Position numbers and translations under genes: made by a program
The notes under the pieces: model-generated
Told to the model about the DNA's origin: nothing
The model's database searches: none
What the model saw: only the letters and a program-made list of their open reading frames with translations
Shown here: piece by piece, positions 1 through 5,373 of the stretch
How positions within the stretch are numbered: the first letter of the stretch is position 1
Layout of the letters: every line of letters begins with the position of its first letter
Source: Bacillota bacterium
Lineage (GTDB): Bacteria; Bacillota; Clostridia; Tissierellales; Peptoniphilaceae
Direction of reading: 5' to 3'
DNA length: 6,029 nucleotides
NCBI GenBank assembly: GCA_023394215.1
Contig: JAEXBH010000176.1
Span: forward strand, 1 to 6,029

Positions 1-543
1 CTTTTCAGATATATGTTTAAGTACGGAAACCCCTCCTTTAGGATAATAGTCATGAGCCAGTATTTCATTAACACCGTCTATCAGAGCCCAAACAGCTGCA
101 GAACATCTCTTGCTCGGAACAAAAATCACGGGATTTTTGGAGCGTACAGCCAAAAGTAAAACTTGTATAGTAGTCAAAACAGATAAAAATGGAGCTATAA
201 AACATAGGCATATACCCTTTGATACAGCCACACTTTTTGTGCCGAGATTTTCATCTAAAAAAATATCATTAACGTCAACATATTTTTTAATATCATTTTT
301 ATATTCTTTAAGATAAAAATCAGCCAAAAGAAATTCATCTTCAAACTTGCCGTAATTTGTCTGTTCTACCTGCTTTTTAATCAGGGTTGCGATATTTTCT
401 TTGAGATAGGCCATAAGCCTATCTTCCAAAGAAAATACCGTTTCCTTAGTTTGTTCTTTTAACTTTTCTCTTGCTTCAAGTGCTTCTTCCAAGAGGATTC
501 TCGCCTCTTGTATGGAAAGAAGATCACTATCAATCATTCTCAT
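1..543 (-). CDS. Divergent CoA-acylating aldehyde dehydrogenase-like protein, 3' end cut by window
   Basis: Translating the minus strand from the ATG at 543 gives 181 codons without a stop, running off the left edge. The N-terminal helix (SIQEARILLEEALEA, residues 10-24) and the segment QTNYGKFEDEF (61-71) match the start and the ETGxGxxEDK region of EutE/PduP/AdhE-type acylating aldehyde dehydrogenases. SKGICLCFIAP (108-118) and NPVIFVPSKRC (137-147) occupy the places of the usual GVIGxxTP and GNAVVFxPHPxxKK strands of the nucleotide-binding fold. In microcompartments such enzymes oxidise an aldehyde to acyl-CoA. The family's TPSTNP motif, whose Asn is part of the active site, reads APFLSVLTT here, so activity is uncertain. 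The catalytic Cys region lies outside the window. The protein starts directly at the enzyme's first helix, so no N-terminal encapsulation peptide is seen. A GGAGG site lies 5 nt before the ATG. A second ATG at 537 is possible. The gene starts about 13 nt after the preceding shell gene. Confidence 0.75.
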   Translation of the reverse strand, partial: MRMIDSDLLSIQEARILLEEALEAREKLKEQTKETVFSLEDRLMAYLKENIATLIKKQVEQTNYGKFEDEFLLADFYLKEYKNDIKKYVDVNDIFLDENLGTKSVAVSKGICLCFIAPFLSVLTTIQVLLLAVRSKNPVIFVPSKRCSAAVWALIDGVNEILAHDYYPKGGVSVLKHISEK

Positions 544-556
544 ATTTACCTCCTTA

Positions 557-859
557 TTATGGAAGTAGATTTTCTAATTTATAACGCTTTGTAACCTTAG
601 CTAAATCTTGATGTGGTCTTGGTATTACCAAACTGCTGTAAACAGTGGCTCCCATTCTTTCTACAGCCTTAACTCCCGCTTCAACCGCACTCTTACATGC
701 AGCTACATCGCCTTCAATCAAAACTGATATATAACCGCTCGCCACGTTTTCATAACCTATTATTTCTACGTCTCCTGCCTTAGCCATAGCATCAGCAGCT
801 TCTAAAACGTATACCAATCCGAATGTTTCAATTCCTCCGAATGCTTTTATTCCAGCCAT
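557..859 (-). CDS. Bacterial microcompartment shell protein, single BMC domain (BMC-H)
   Basis: This 100-residue protein has one complete BMC domain (Pfam PF00936 type) of the PduA/EutM/CcmK size class, which forms the flat hexamers of the shell facets. Visible hallmarks are GLVYVLEAADAMAKAGDV (residues 14-31), with K27 in the place of the edge lysine that joins neighbouring hexamers. The strand YENVASGYISVLIEGDVAAC carries a pore loop A40-S41-G42 where PduA and EutM have Gly-Ser-Gly. The C-terminal IPRPHQDL is also typical of PduA-like proteins. The start is well set: AAGGAG lies 5 nt before the ATG and overlaps the TAA of the upstream shell gene. It sits between another BMC-H gene and an aldehyde dehydrogenase-like gene, in the same operon. 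The cargo pathway cannot be read from the shell protein itself. Confidence 0.95.
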   Translation of the reverse strand: MAGIKAFGGIETFGLVYVLEAADAMAKAGDVEIIGYENVASGYISVLIEGDVAACKSAVEAGVKAVERMGATVYSSLVIPRPHQDLAKVTKRYKLENLLP

Positions 860-868
860 ATCTACTCC

Positions 869-1165
869 TTATAAATCAATGTCATGTACAGATATTACAT
901 CGCCTATACCTTGTTCAGGTCTTCTCATTACATTATGCGCTGTAACTTTTCCTATCTTTTCAGCCGCTTCAACTCCCGCTCTTACAGCAGATTCACAAGC
1001 AGCTACGTCGCCCTTAACTATTACTGTAACCAATGTAGAACCTACATTTTCATAAGAAATAAGTTCAACATCCGCAGCTTTAAGCATCTTATCACATGCT
1101 TCCAAAGCCGGTAACATTCCCAATGTTTCTACAAGCCCTACAGCTTGTCCACCATGATATCTCAT
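869..1165 (-). CDS. Bacterial microcompartment shell protein, single BMC domain (BMC-H), second paralogue
   Basis: This 98-residue protein starts MRYHGGQAVGLVETLGM and has one BMC domain. It shows the EACDKMLKAADVELISYENVG core, with edge lysine K29 and pore loop G42-S43-T44, and a short acidic C-terminal tail (VISVHDIDL). The family forms hexameric shell tiles with a central pore for metabolites. The reading frame stays open to a TTG at 1177, but that TTG falls inside the Shine-Dalgarno sequence GGGAGGT, so I place the start at the ATG at 1165. This also matches the usual BMC-H N-terminus. The SD-to-ATG distance is short, about 4 nt. It lies 12 nt after the 87-residue gene and its stop overlaps the next gene's ribosome binding site, so all are probably one transcript. 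It differs clearly from the neighbouring shell protein in the pore loop and C-terminus, so the two are not a recent duplication. Confidence 0.95.
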   Translation of the reverse strand: MRYHGGQAVGLVETLGMLPALEACDKMLKAADVELISYENVGSTLVTVIVKGDVAACESAVRAGVEAAEKIGKVTAHNVMRRPEQGIGDVISVHDIDL

Positions 1166-1168
1166 TTT

Positions 1169-1175
1169 ACCTCCC
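1169..1175 (-). promoter_or_regulatory. Ribosome binding site that decides the start of the second shell gene
   Basis: On the minus strand the sequence reads GGGAGGT, then AAA, then the ATG at 1165. A TTG at 1177 would begin inside this site, so the longer reading frame (MGGKMRYH...) is an artefact of allowing alternative start codons. Confidence 0.75.
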
Positions 1176-1177
1176 AA

Positions 1178-1441
1178 TTATTTAATATAAGCGTTTATAG
1201 TGTCTTTTTGTTCTTGACTCGCTTTATAATACACAATTAATTCACCATCTTTAAGTTCAAAAGAATCCTCATCTATAAGGCCGTTTTCCTTAGCTGTCAT
1301 AAGGGCCTCAATCATTGATTTTTTCTTAAATGGTTTATATTTTCCGAATTCTCCCTTTAAAGCTTCCATAACTTCATTAACGGAAGCCTTTTCAACTTTT
1401 GTAAAATACTTAAGTATTGCATAGTTCAAAGTCAATTTCAT
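1178..1441 (-). CDS. Small protein of unknown function, possible winged-helix fold
   Basis: I do not recognise this 87-residue protein. It is rich in Lys and Glu and has no membrane segment or signal peptide. The pattern suggests three helices (about residues 3-14, 19-30 and 41-54) followed by a beta-hairpin, FELKDGELIVYY (61-72), and a short final helix. That layout resembles a small winged-helix domain, either DNA-binding or protein-binding, but the fold is inferred by eye only. Its ATG overlaps the TGA of the upstream transporter gene in an ATGA arrangement, so translation is probably coupled. Twelve nucleotides downstream lies a microcompartment shell gene. The fixed place between transporter and shell genes suggests a role in the compartment system, as regulator, assembly factor or adaptor. 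A chance ORF is unlikely given its tight operon packing and ordinary composition. Confidence 0.8.
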   Translation of the reverse strand: MKLTLNYAILKYFTKVEKASVNEVMEALKGEFGKYKPFKKKSMIEALMTAKENGLIDEDSFELKDGELIVYYKASQEQKDTINAYIK

Positions 1442-2526
1442 TGCACGTCCTCCTTCTTCTTGAAGAAATCAAGCGGATTAGTTGCTATTGTTACAATACC
1501 TACCGCCATTACCAAGGCTGCTACCCAAGCTATAGCCGGTATATCGAAACCTGCTTGCTTCATAAATACGCCTATTATCAACCAGCTGAAGAACGGTCCC
1601 CAGAAAGAGTAAGCTCCATTACAAGCCATACCCAAAGCTGCTCCGCACATACTGTTTCCCTTATACCATAAGCTGAATGCATATAAAGTGAAGAAACCGC
1701 TGATTACAAAGAATATAAGTGACGGACCGTCTGTAAATGCTCCTGACAATAAGGTTCCGTATATAGAGAAACCGCCACCTTCCATAATTGACAATATAGG
1801 CAACAATATAAATAAGTTTGTTAAACCGCTTGTTAACTGTCTTATTGTTATACCGATTTCATAGTCGATCATACTTGTTCCGAAACCGGCTATTGTACCT
1901 TCAAATCCCCAACCTATTGCTGCTATTAAAGCAATTATTATACCAAGTGCCATATTGCTTGATCCTTCTCCTGTCAAGCTTGTAAGGCCTATCATAAAAC
2001 TTGCACCTATACAGATGATAACTCCAAGTATCATCCTTGCTGTCAATGGTTGCTTAAAGAAAATTCTTCCTAAAATTGCACCTACCGCAACATTCAAAGC
2101 CGCTATAGGTATTACTATAGGTCCTGCCATCTGAATGGCTATTATGTACGCAACCCCTGCTATAGGTCCTCCGACCAATGCAGCTGTAATCATTATTACA
2201 CCCGGTTTACTCTTTATAGTTAACCAAAGGTCTCTGAACTTACCTCCCTTTACTGCCATTATGATGGCCCAAAACGCTGAAAATAAGTCATTTAAACCTG
2301 CTCCCAAAACTCCCAATAAAAACACCTTTGCCATATCGGATAATACTGAATTCCAATCAGTCCAAATTCCCTTACCCATAGCCACTGTAATAAATGCAGT
2401 ATACAATCCATATGACATACCTGATAATATAGCTACGGTAAGACCCTTTTTGAAGAATGATGAATCCAATCTTTTCTTGGCTTCTTTTGCTTTCATGGCA
2501 TCATCGTTACTTCTAACTTCTACCAT
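1438..2526 (-). CDS. DMT-superfamily (EamA/RhaT-like) ten-helix membrane transporter
   Basis: This 362-residue protein has ten hydrophobic segments by eye: about 28-50, 65-92, 109-131, 133-154, 165-182, 192-213, 231-248, 266-288, 296-321 and 330-348. Two halves of five helices and the loop GRIFFKQPLTARMILGVIICIG before helix 5 fit the drug/metabolite transporter superfamily. It is long for EamA proteins (usually about 290-310) and nearer the size of RhaT or glucose-uptake members. A charged, possibly amphipathic stretch of about 27 residues precedes helix 1. Such carriers move sugars, amino acids or other small metabolites. As first gene of an operon that continues with microcompartment shell genes, it is likely to import the compartment's substrate or export a product; the compound cannot be read from the sequence. 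The start is supported by AGGAGGT 8 nt before the ATG. Its stop overlaps the next start by 4 nt. Confidence 0.85.
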   Translation of the reverse strand: MVEVRSNDDAMKAKEAKKRLDSSFFKKGLTVAILSGMSYGLYTAFITVAMGKGIWTDWNSVLSDMAKVFLLGVLGAGLNDLFSAFWAIIMAVKGGKFRDLWLTIKSKPGVIMITAALVGGPIAGVAYIIAIQMAGPIVIPIAALNVAVGAILGRIFFKQPLTARMILGVIICIGASFMIGLTSLTGEGSSNMALGIIIALIAAIGWGFEGTIAGFGTSMIDYEIGITIRQLTSGLTNLFILLPILSIMEGGGFSIYGTLLSGAFTDGPSLIFFVISGFFTLYAFSLWYKGNSMCGAALGMACNGAYSFWGPFFSWLIIGVFMKQAGFDIPAIAWVAALVMAVGIVTIATNPLDFFKKKEDVQ

Positions 2527-2550
2527 ATATCGTTACCTCCTTCTTATTAT

Positions 2551-2570
2551 TTGAATAACTTAGTATTCAA
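2551..2570. promoter_or_regulatory. 7-6-7 inverted repeat, candidate operator for the microcompartment operon
   Basis: TTGAATA and TATTCAA form perfect 7-bp arms around a 6-bp centre (ACTTAG). The site lies about 24 bp before the transporter start and overlaps the -10/start area of the candidate promoter, the classic position for a repressor. The dyad is seen directly; a binding protein is inferred. It could also fold as a weak mRNA hairpin in the leader. Confidence 0.45.
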
Positions 2571-2599
2571 TGAAAACAAATATATGAAATTGTTGTCAA
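2570..2599 (-). promoter_or_regulatory. Candidate sigma-A promoter for the transporter/shell operon
   Basis: On the minus strand a perfect -35 TTGACA (2599-2594) is followed, after 18 bp, by TTTCAT (2575-2570), which matches 4 of 6 of TATAAT. The start of transcription would fall about 35-40 nt before the transporter ATG. The -10 is weak. An alternative pair further upstream (TTGACT near 2631, TATTAA near 2612) cannot be excluded. Confidence 0.35.
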
Positions 2600-2708
2600 G
2601 ATAATTTTAATATTTGCCCTAATGTAAGAGTCAATAAAAAAGTTACAAAAATATTTATTTGATTGATAAAATATACTAATCCCACAAATTTCAAGTTTCT
2701 TTAAAATA

Positions 2709-2722
2709 TGAAATCATTTTCA
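2709..2722. promoter_or_regulatory. cre-like palindrome, candidate CcpA site
   Basis: TGAAATCATTTTCA fits the catabolite-response consensus TGWAANCGNTNWCA at every defined position but one: the central CG is CA (TG on the other strand). It lies about 185 bp upstream of the transporter start. In AT-rich DNA such matches occur by chance, so the call is modest. Confidence 0.35.
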
Positions 2723-2772
2723 CGCATATATATGCTTTAAACATGTATATCTTCTCTTCTTAGCCTTCTTAA

Positions 2773-2793
2773 ACCTTAACCTAAGGTCAAGGT
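2773..2793. promoter_or_regulatory. 21-bp near-perfect dyad, candidate regulator binding site
   Basis: The plus strand reads ACCTT-A-ACCT-A-AGGT-C-AAGGT. Nine of ten base pairs are symmetric about the central A. On the minus strand a 19-bp core (2774-2792) is flanked by TATTCA and TTTAAG, poor -35/-10 matches but at the 19-bp spacing typical of MerR-family promoters. It is far more GC-rich than its surroundings. The regulator is unknown. Confidence 0.45.
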
Positions 2794-2844
2794 GAATATG
2801 CGTTCATAATCAAGCCTTTTCACGGCTTTTTAAATAATATAAAT

Positions 2845-2900
2845 AAAAAAAAAGCATCCTACTCGGAAAATTTTAAAAATTCCGAAGCAAATACTTATGC
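2845..2900 (-). terminator. Second candidate rho-independent terminator after rpiB
   Basis: On the minus strand TCGGAA (2885-2880) pairs with TTCCGA (2868-2863), within an outer GCAT/ATGC pairing (2900-2897 with 2857-2854), followed at once by nine T (2853-2845). The stem is AT-rich and interrupted, so it is weaker than the first terminator and may act as a backup. Confidence 0.45.
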
Positions 2901-2903
2901 AAT

Positions 2904-2940
2904 AAAAAACTCAAGCCTCGGAAATATTCCTTAGCTTGAG
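2904..2940 (-). terminator. Rho-independent terminator of the allose operon
   Basis: On the minus strand CTCAAGC (2940-2934) pairs with GCTTGAG (2916-2910). Inside is a second stem, GGAA with TTCC, around a 3-nt loop, separated by a 3x3 internal loop. Six T follow directly (2909-2904). The hairpin begins 11 nt after the rpiB stop codon, which fits the end of the alsE-alsK-alsB-rpiB unit. Confidence 0.8.
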
Positions 2941-2951
2941 CTTTCAGAAGC

Positions 2952-3398
2952 CTATTTATAGTCTTCTTCTATTTTACTTATTAAATCAAGTCTATTTTGA
3001 TGACGACCTCCCTCATATTGGGCAGAGAAAAACTCATCAACTATCATCTTAGCCATATCCTGACCTACAACCCTTGCCCCGAAGGCAATTATATTTGCGT
3101 TATTATGTTGCACTGTAAGCCTTGCAGTATAAGGCTCACTGCACACACATGCCCTTATCCCCGGCACCTTGTTTGCTGATAGGGATATACCTACACCGGT
3201 CCCGCAAATGAGAACCCCCTTATCAACCTCTCCGTCGATAACAGCCTCGGCAACTTTTCTTCCGTAAATAGGATAATCCGTTCTTTCTTCAGAATCCGTT
3301 CCGAAATCTACTACTTCAAATCCCTTGGCTCTAAGATGATCTGCTATTATGTTCTTTAATTCTACTGCAGTATGGTCGTTTCCTATACCTACTCTCAT
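2952..3398 (-). CDS. rpiB: RpiB-type sugar-phosphate isomerase (ribose 5-phosphate / allose 6-phosphate)
   Basis: This 148-residue protein is full length for the RpiB/LacAB family. It interconverts aldose and ketose phosphates: ribose 5-phosphate to ribulose 5-phosphate and, in E. coli RpiB (also called AlsI), allose 6-phosphate to allulose 6-phosphate. Active-site features are all present: D8-H9 near the N-terminus, ERTDYP with Y42, the ICGTGVGIS loop with catalytic C65 and T67, H98 in QHNNAN, and the phosphate-binding R132 and R136 in GGRHQNR. The stretch VCSEPYTARLTVQHN closely follows E. coli RpiB. As last gene of an alsE-alsK-alsB-rpiB unit it most likely acts on allose 6-phosphate, possibly on ribose 5-phosphate as well. 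The start lies 7 nt after the alsB stop, with AGGA overlapping that stop. No tail resembling an encapsulation peptide is obvious. Confidence 0.93.
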   Translation of the reverse strand: MRVGIGNDHTAVELKNIIADHLRAKGFEVVDFGTDSEERTDYPIYGRKVAEAVIDGEVDKGVLICGTGVGISLSANKVPGIRACVCSEPYTARLTVQHNNANIIAFGARVVGQDMAKMIVDEFFSAQYEGGRHQNRLDLISKIEEDYK

Positions 3399-3405
3399 AA
3401 TAATC

Positions 3406-4431
3406 CTACTTGCTTATTACCTTTGATTCGATAGGGATAAGCTTAACTTCAGCACCCGGTTCAACCTTGATTTGATCCTTAACAGCCTTTACCATTTCTT
3501 CTAATGAAGCTGCTCCGATACCTGCCGGATCTTGTGCTACTGTAGCTGATAATTGTCCTGCTTCGATAGATTTAACCGCTTCTGTATCTCCGTCAGTACC
3601 TACAACTATGATTTGACCTTGCTTACCAGCATTGATAACAGCTTGGTATACACCTAAAGCCATAGTGTCGTTACATGCATAGATAGCCTTTAGGTCAGGG
3701 TTTTGTTGAATAAAAGTAGTAGCTACATCCAAGGCCTTTTGTCTGTCCCAATCTCCAGGAAGAGAACCTACTATTTCATAACCTGCCGCTTTAAAAGCTT
3801 CACTTGCTCCGTTCTTTCTGTCTTCTCCTGAAGCATTACCCGCTTTACCTTCAACGATAGCAACCTTACCCGGAGCGCCAAGCTTTTCGATTATAAACTT
3901 AGCACCGTTAGCTCCTACAGCCTTATTGTCAGTAGTTGCGAAAGCTATTACGCTACCCTTTTGAGCAGTTAGTTGTTCCAAATCAACTTTTTCATCTATG
4001 TTCATAACATAGATACCTTTTTCATTTGCCTTTACTATACCTTGGATTAGATTTACAGGAGAAAGCGGAGCTACCCCTATAGCCTTATAACCCTTTTCAA
4101 TCGCACTTTCAAGAAGCTTTAATTGACCTTCAGTATCTTCTTCATTTTGTGCAGCATATACATCTACACTTACACCCAATTCCTTAGCCTTAGCTTCAAC
4201 ACCTTCCTTCATCTTAACCCAAAAGTCAGATGCTTGTGTCTTAAGGATAACAGCATATTCAGCTTGACCTGATTCAGTCTTACCGGCTTCTGTTTTACCA
4301 GCTTCTGTTTTACCAGCTTCTGTTTCTGTTTTAGGCTTTTCAGCTTCTTTGTTGTCTCCCTTAGAACAACCAACCATTACTAATGCTGCTATAAGCATTA
4401 ATAATCCTAAAATTCTAAATTTGTTTTTCAT
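3406..4431 (-). CDS. alsB: D-allose-binding lipoprotein of an ABC transporter (AlsB-like)
   Basis: This 341-residue protein is a type-1 periplasmic-binding-protein fold lipoprotein. A basic N-terminus and hydrophobic stretch (residues 5-20) end in VGC, so C22 is the probable lipid anchor on the outer face of the membrane. Residues 23-57 form a charged linker with three TEAGK repeats. The sugar-binding domain starts near E58. It follows E. coli AlsB closely: EYAVILKT, DFWVKMKEG, IAPLSPVNL-like strands, NIDEK, ATTDNKAVGANGAKFI, EGKAGNASGE, DWDRQKALDVAT, CNDTMALGV, VGTDGD and TVAQDPA. Its position between an AlsK-like kinase and RpiB supports D-allose, though ribose or another hexose cannot be excluded. 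GGGAGG lies 5 nt before the ATG. The partner ATPase and permease are not in this window. An inverted repeat lies between alsK and this gene and may set its expression apart. Confidence 0.9.
   Translation of the reverse strand: MKNKFRILGLLMLIAALVMVGCSKGDNKEAEKPKTETEAGKTEAGKTEAGKTESGQAEYAVILKTQASDFWVKMKEGVEAKAKELGVSVDVYAAQNEEDTEGQLKLLESAIEKGYKAIGVAPLSPVNLIQGIVKANEKGIYVMNIDEKVDLEQLTAQKGSVIAFATTDNKAVGANGAKFIIEKLGAPGKVAIVEGKAGNASGEDRKNGASEAFKAAGYEIVGSLPGDWDRQKALDVATTFIQQNPDLKAIYACNDTMALGVYQAVINAGKQGQIIVVGTDGDTEAVKSIEAGQLSATVAQDPAGIGAASLEEMVKAVKDQIKVEPGAEVKLIPIESKVISK
4281..4325. repeat. Three 15-bp tandem repeats in the alsB linker
   Basis: The unit TACCAGCTTCTGTTT occurs twice exactly (4296-4310 and 4311-4325) and once with a single change (TACCGGCTTCTGTTT, 4281-4295). 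Each encodes one TEAGK pentapeptide of the linker between the lipid anchor and the binding domain. The unit length keeps the frame, so copy number could vary between strains without breaking the gene. Confidence 0.9.
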
Positions 4432-4450
4432 ATATTCCTCCCTTTATATT

Positions 4451-4474
4451 ATAAAAATGCTTAGGCATTTTTAT
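4451..4474. other. Intercistronic 10-bp hairpin overlapping the alsK stop codon
   Basis: ATAAAAATGC and GCATTTTTAT are perfect 10-bp arms around a 4-nt loop. On the minus strand the hairpin includes the alsK TAA and ends about 20 nt before the alsB ATG. With only two G-C pairs, which close the loop, and a short T stretch it would be a weak terminator. It could reduce read-through, protect the downstream message or mark a processing site. Confidence 0.5.
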
Positions 4475-5372
4475 TAAAATATTTATCAACATAGTAATAT
4501 CCGCCACGAACACCGGATTCCTGCTTGTGTTCAGCAAATATATACTCTATGTTTTCAAGCGGATAAGGCCTTCTAAGCCTCTTGTTAATGGCTTCCAAAA
4601 GATAAGCTTTGGGAAAACCGTTCATTGATATTACTCCCCCTGCCAATATTACGTAATCAGGGTCCAGTATATTTATTTCAGTTGCAATAACCAAGCCTAT
4701 ATCATCTATAAACTTTCTAAGCTGAGTTGAATCCTTATGTTTTATGAAAAGATCTTCAAAACTCGTATCAGCAAAGCACTCTTCCTTTATGTGGGCAAGA
4801 TATCTGCCTGAAACTCTCGTTTCCGTACAACCCGTATTACCACAGGCGCAAAGATCATCTACCCCGTATAAGGGTATATGTCCAAGTTCTCCTGCAACCC
4901 CGTTTTTACCCTCATATATATCTCCGTTTATATATATGGCGTTGCCGAAACCTGTACCCAAATACATTCCGAGTATTGTTTCTCTCCCTGTCTTATCAAG
5001 CTCATAAGTAACTATATCATTCATAAGCAAAAAGTTTACATCCCTATCAAGAAAAATCGGAAGTTTCAAGTATTCCTCCAACTTTTCGCTAAGATTTACA
5101 TTATCAAGTCCTTTTATATTCGGCGTGGAATAAATTTTTTTCTTATCCTTACTTACACTTGACGGCACCCCTATGGTAATAGCCCTTACCTTGTCCTTCA
5201 AATTATTTTCTTCAATGTACCCACTTATTTCTTTACTTAGTAAAAGGTCTGCCCTGCTTTCATTTAAAAATTTACTGGATTTTATTAAAAAGTTTTCAAA
5301 TCTCCCGTCATCCCATACAGTCCCGATCCTAAGGTTTGTACCACCTATGTCAATTCCTATAACACAGTTCAT
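4461..5372 (-). CDS. alsK: ROK-family sugar kinase, D-allose kinase (AlsK-like)
   Basis: Starting at the ATG at 5372 the protein has 303 residues, normal for ROK kinases. It would phosphorylate D-allose to allose 6-phosphate with ATP in the cytoplasm. Seen in order: the ATP-binding DIGGTN (residues 8-13), SKDKKKIYSTPN (74-85), DRDVN (109-113) with D111 as likely catalytic base, LGTG (138-141), GVAGELGHIPL with zinc ligand H165, CACGNTGCTE with zinc ligands C175, C177 and C182, and LAGGV (243-247). VSKDK, STPN, DRDVN and RRPYPL are shared with E. coli AlsK specifically. An in-frame ATG at 5441 would add 23 residues but would lie inside alsE; it is rejected because DIGGTN normally lies within the first 15 residues. 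The start is one nucleotide after the alsE stop, so translation is probably coupled; the ribosome binding site is weak (GGG about 9 nt upstream). Confidence 0.9.
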   Translation of the reverse strand: MNCVIGIDIGGTNLRIGTVWDDGRFENFLIKSSKFLNESRADLLLSKEISGYIEENNLKDKVRAITIGVPSSVSKDKKKIYSTPNIKGLDNVNLSEKLEEYLKLPIFLDRDVNFLLMNDIVTYELDKTGRETILGMYLGTGFGNAIYINGDIYEGKNGVAGELGHIPLYGVDDLCACGNTGCTETRVSGRYLAHIKEECFADTSFEDLFIKHKDSTQLRKFIDDIGLVIATEINILDPDYVILAGGVISMNGFPKAYLLEAINKRLRRPYPLENIEYIFAEHKQESGVRGGYYYVDKYFNKNA

Positions 5373-5373
5373 A

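Larger units (their letters stand above)
2527..2951. other. Intergenic region between the two operons, rich in signals and without a gene
   Basis: This is a 425-bp very AT-rich gap. From the rpiB side it holds two terminator-like hairpins, a 21-bp near-perfect dyad, a 12-bp AT-rich palindrome (2724-2735), a cre-like palindrome, and finally a promoter-like element with an overlapping dyad and a strong ribosome binding site (AGGAGGT, minus strand, 2535-2542). No reading frame here has both a ribosome binding site and protein-like composition. I see no tRNA or recognisable riboswitch. Confidence 0.7.

Noticed and set aside
1166..1177. TTG start adding four residues to the second shell protein
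   Set aside because: The TTG lies within the Shine-Dalgarno sequence itself; the ATG at 1165 is a normal BMC-H start.
2135..2554. 139-codon plus-strand reading frame
   Set aside because: It lies almost wholly antisense to the transporter, and its composition is what the complement of membrane-helix codons gives. No ribosome binding site supports it.
2724..2735. Perfect 12-bp palindrome GCATATATATGC
   Set aside because: It is mostly alternating AT in an AT-rich gap, so chance is likely and no promoter is placed around it.
2812..2828. Small AAGCC/GGCTT hairpin read as a plus-strand terminator
   Set aside because: The stem is only 5 bp, the T-run is short, and no plus-strand gene ends here.
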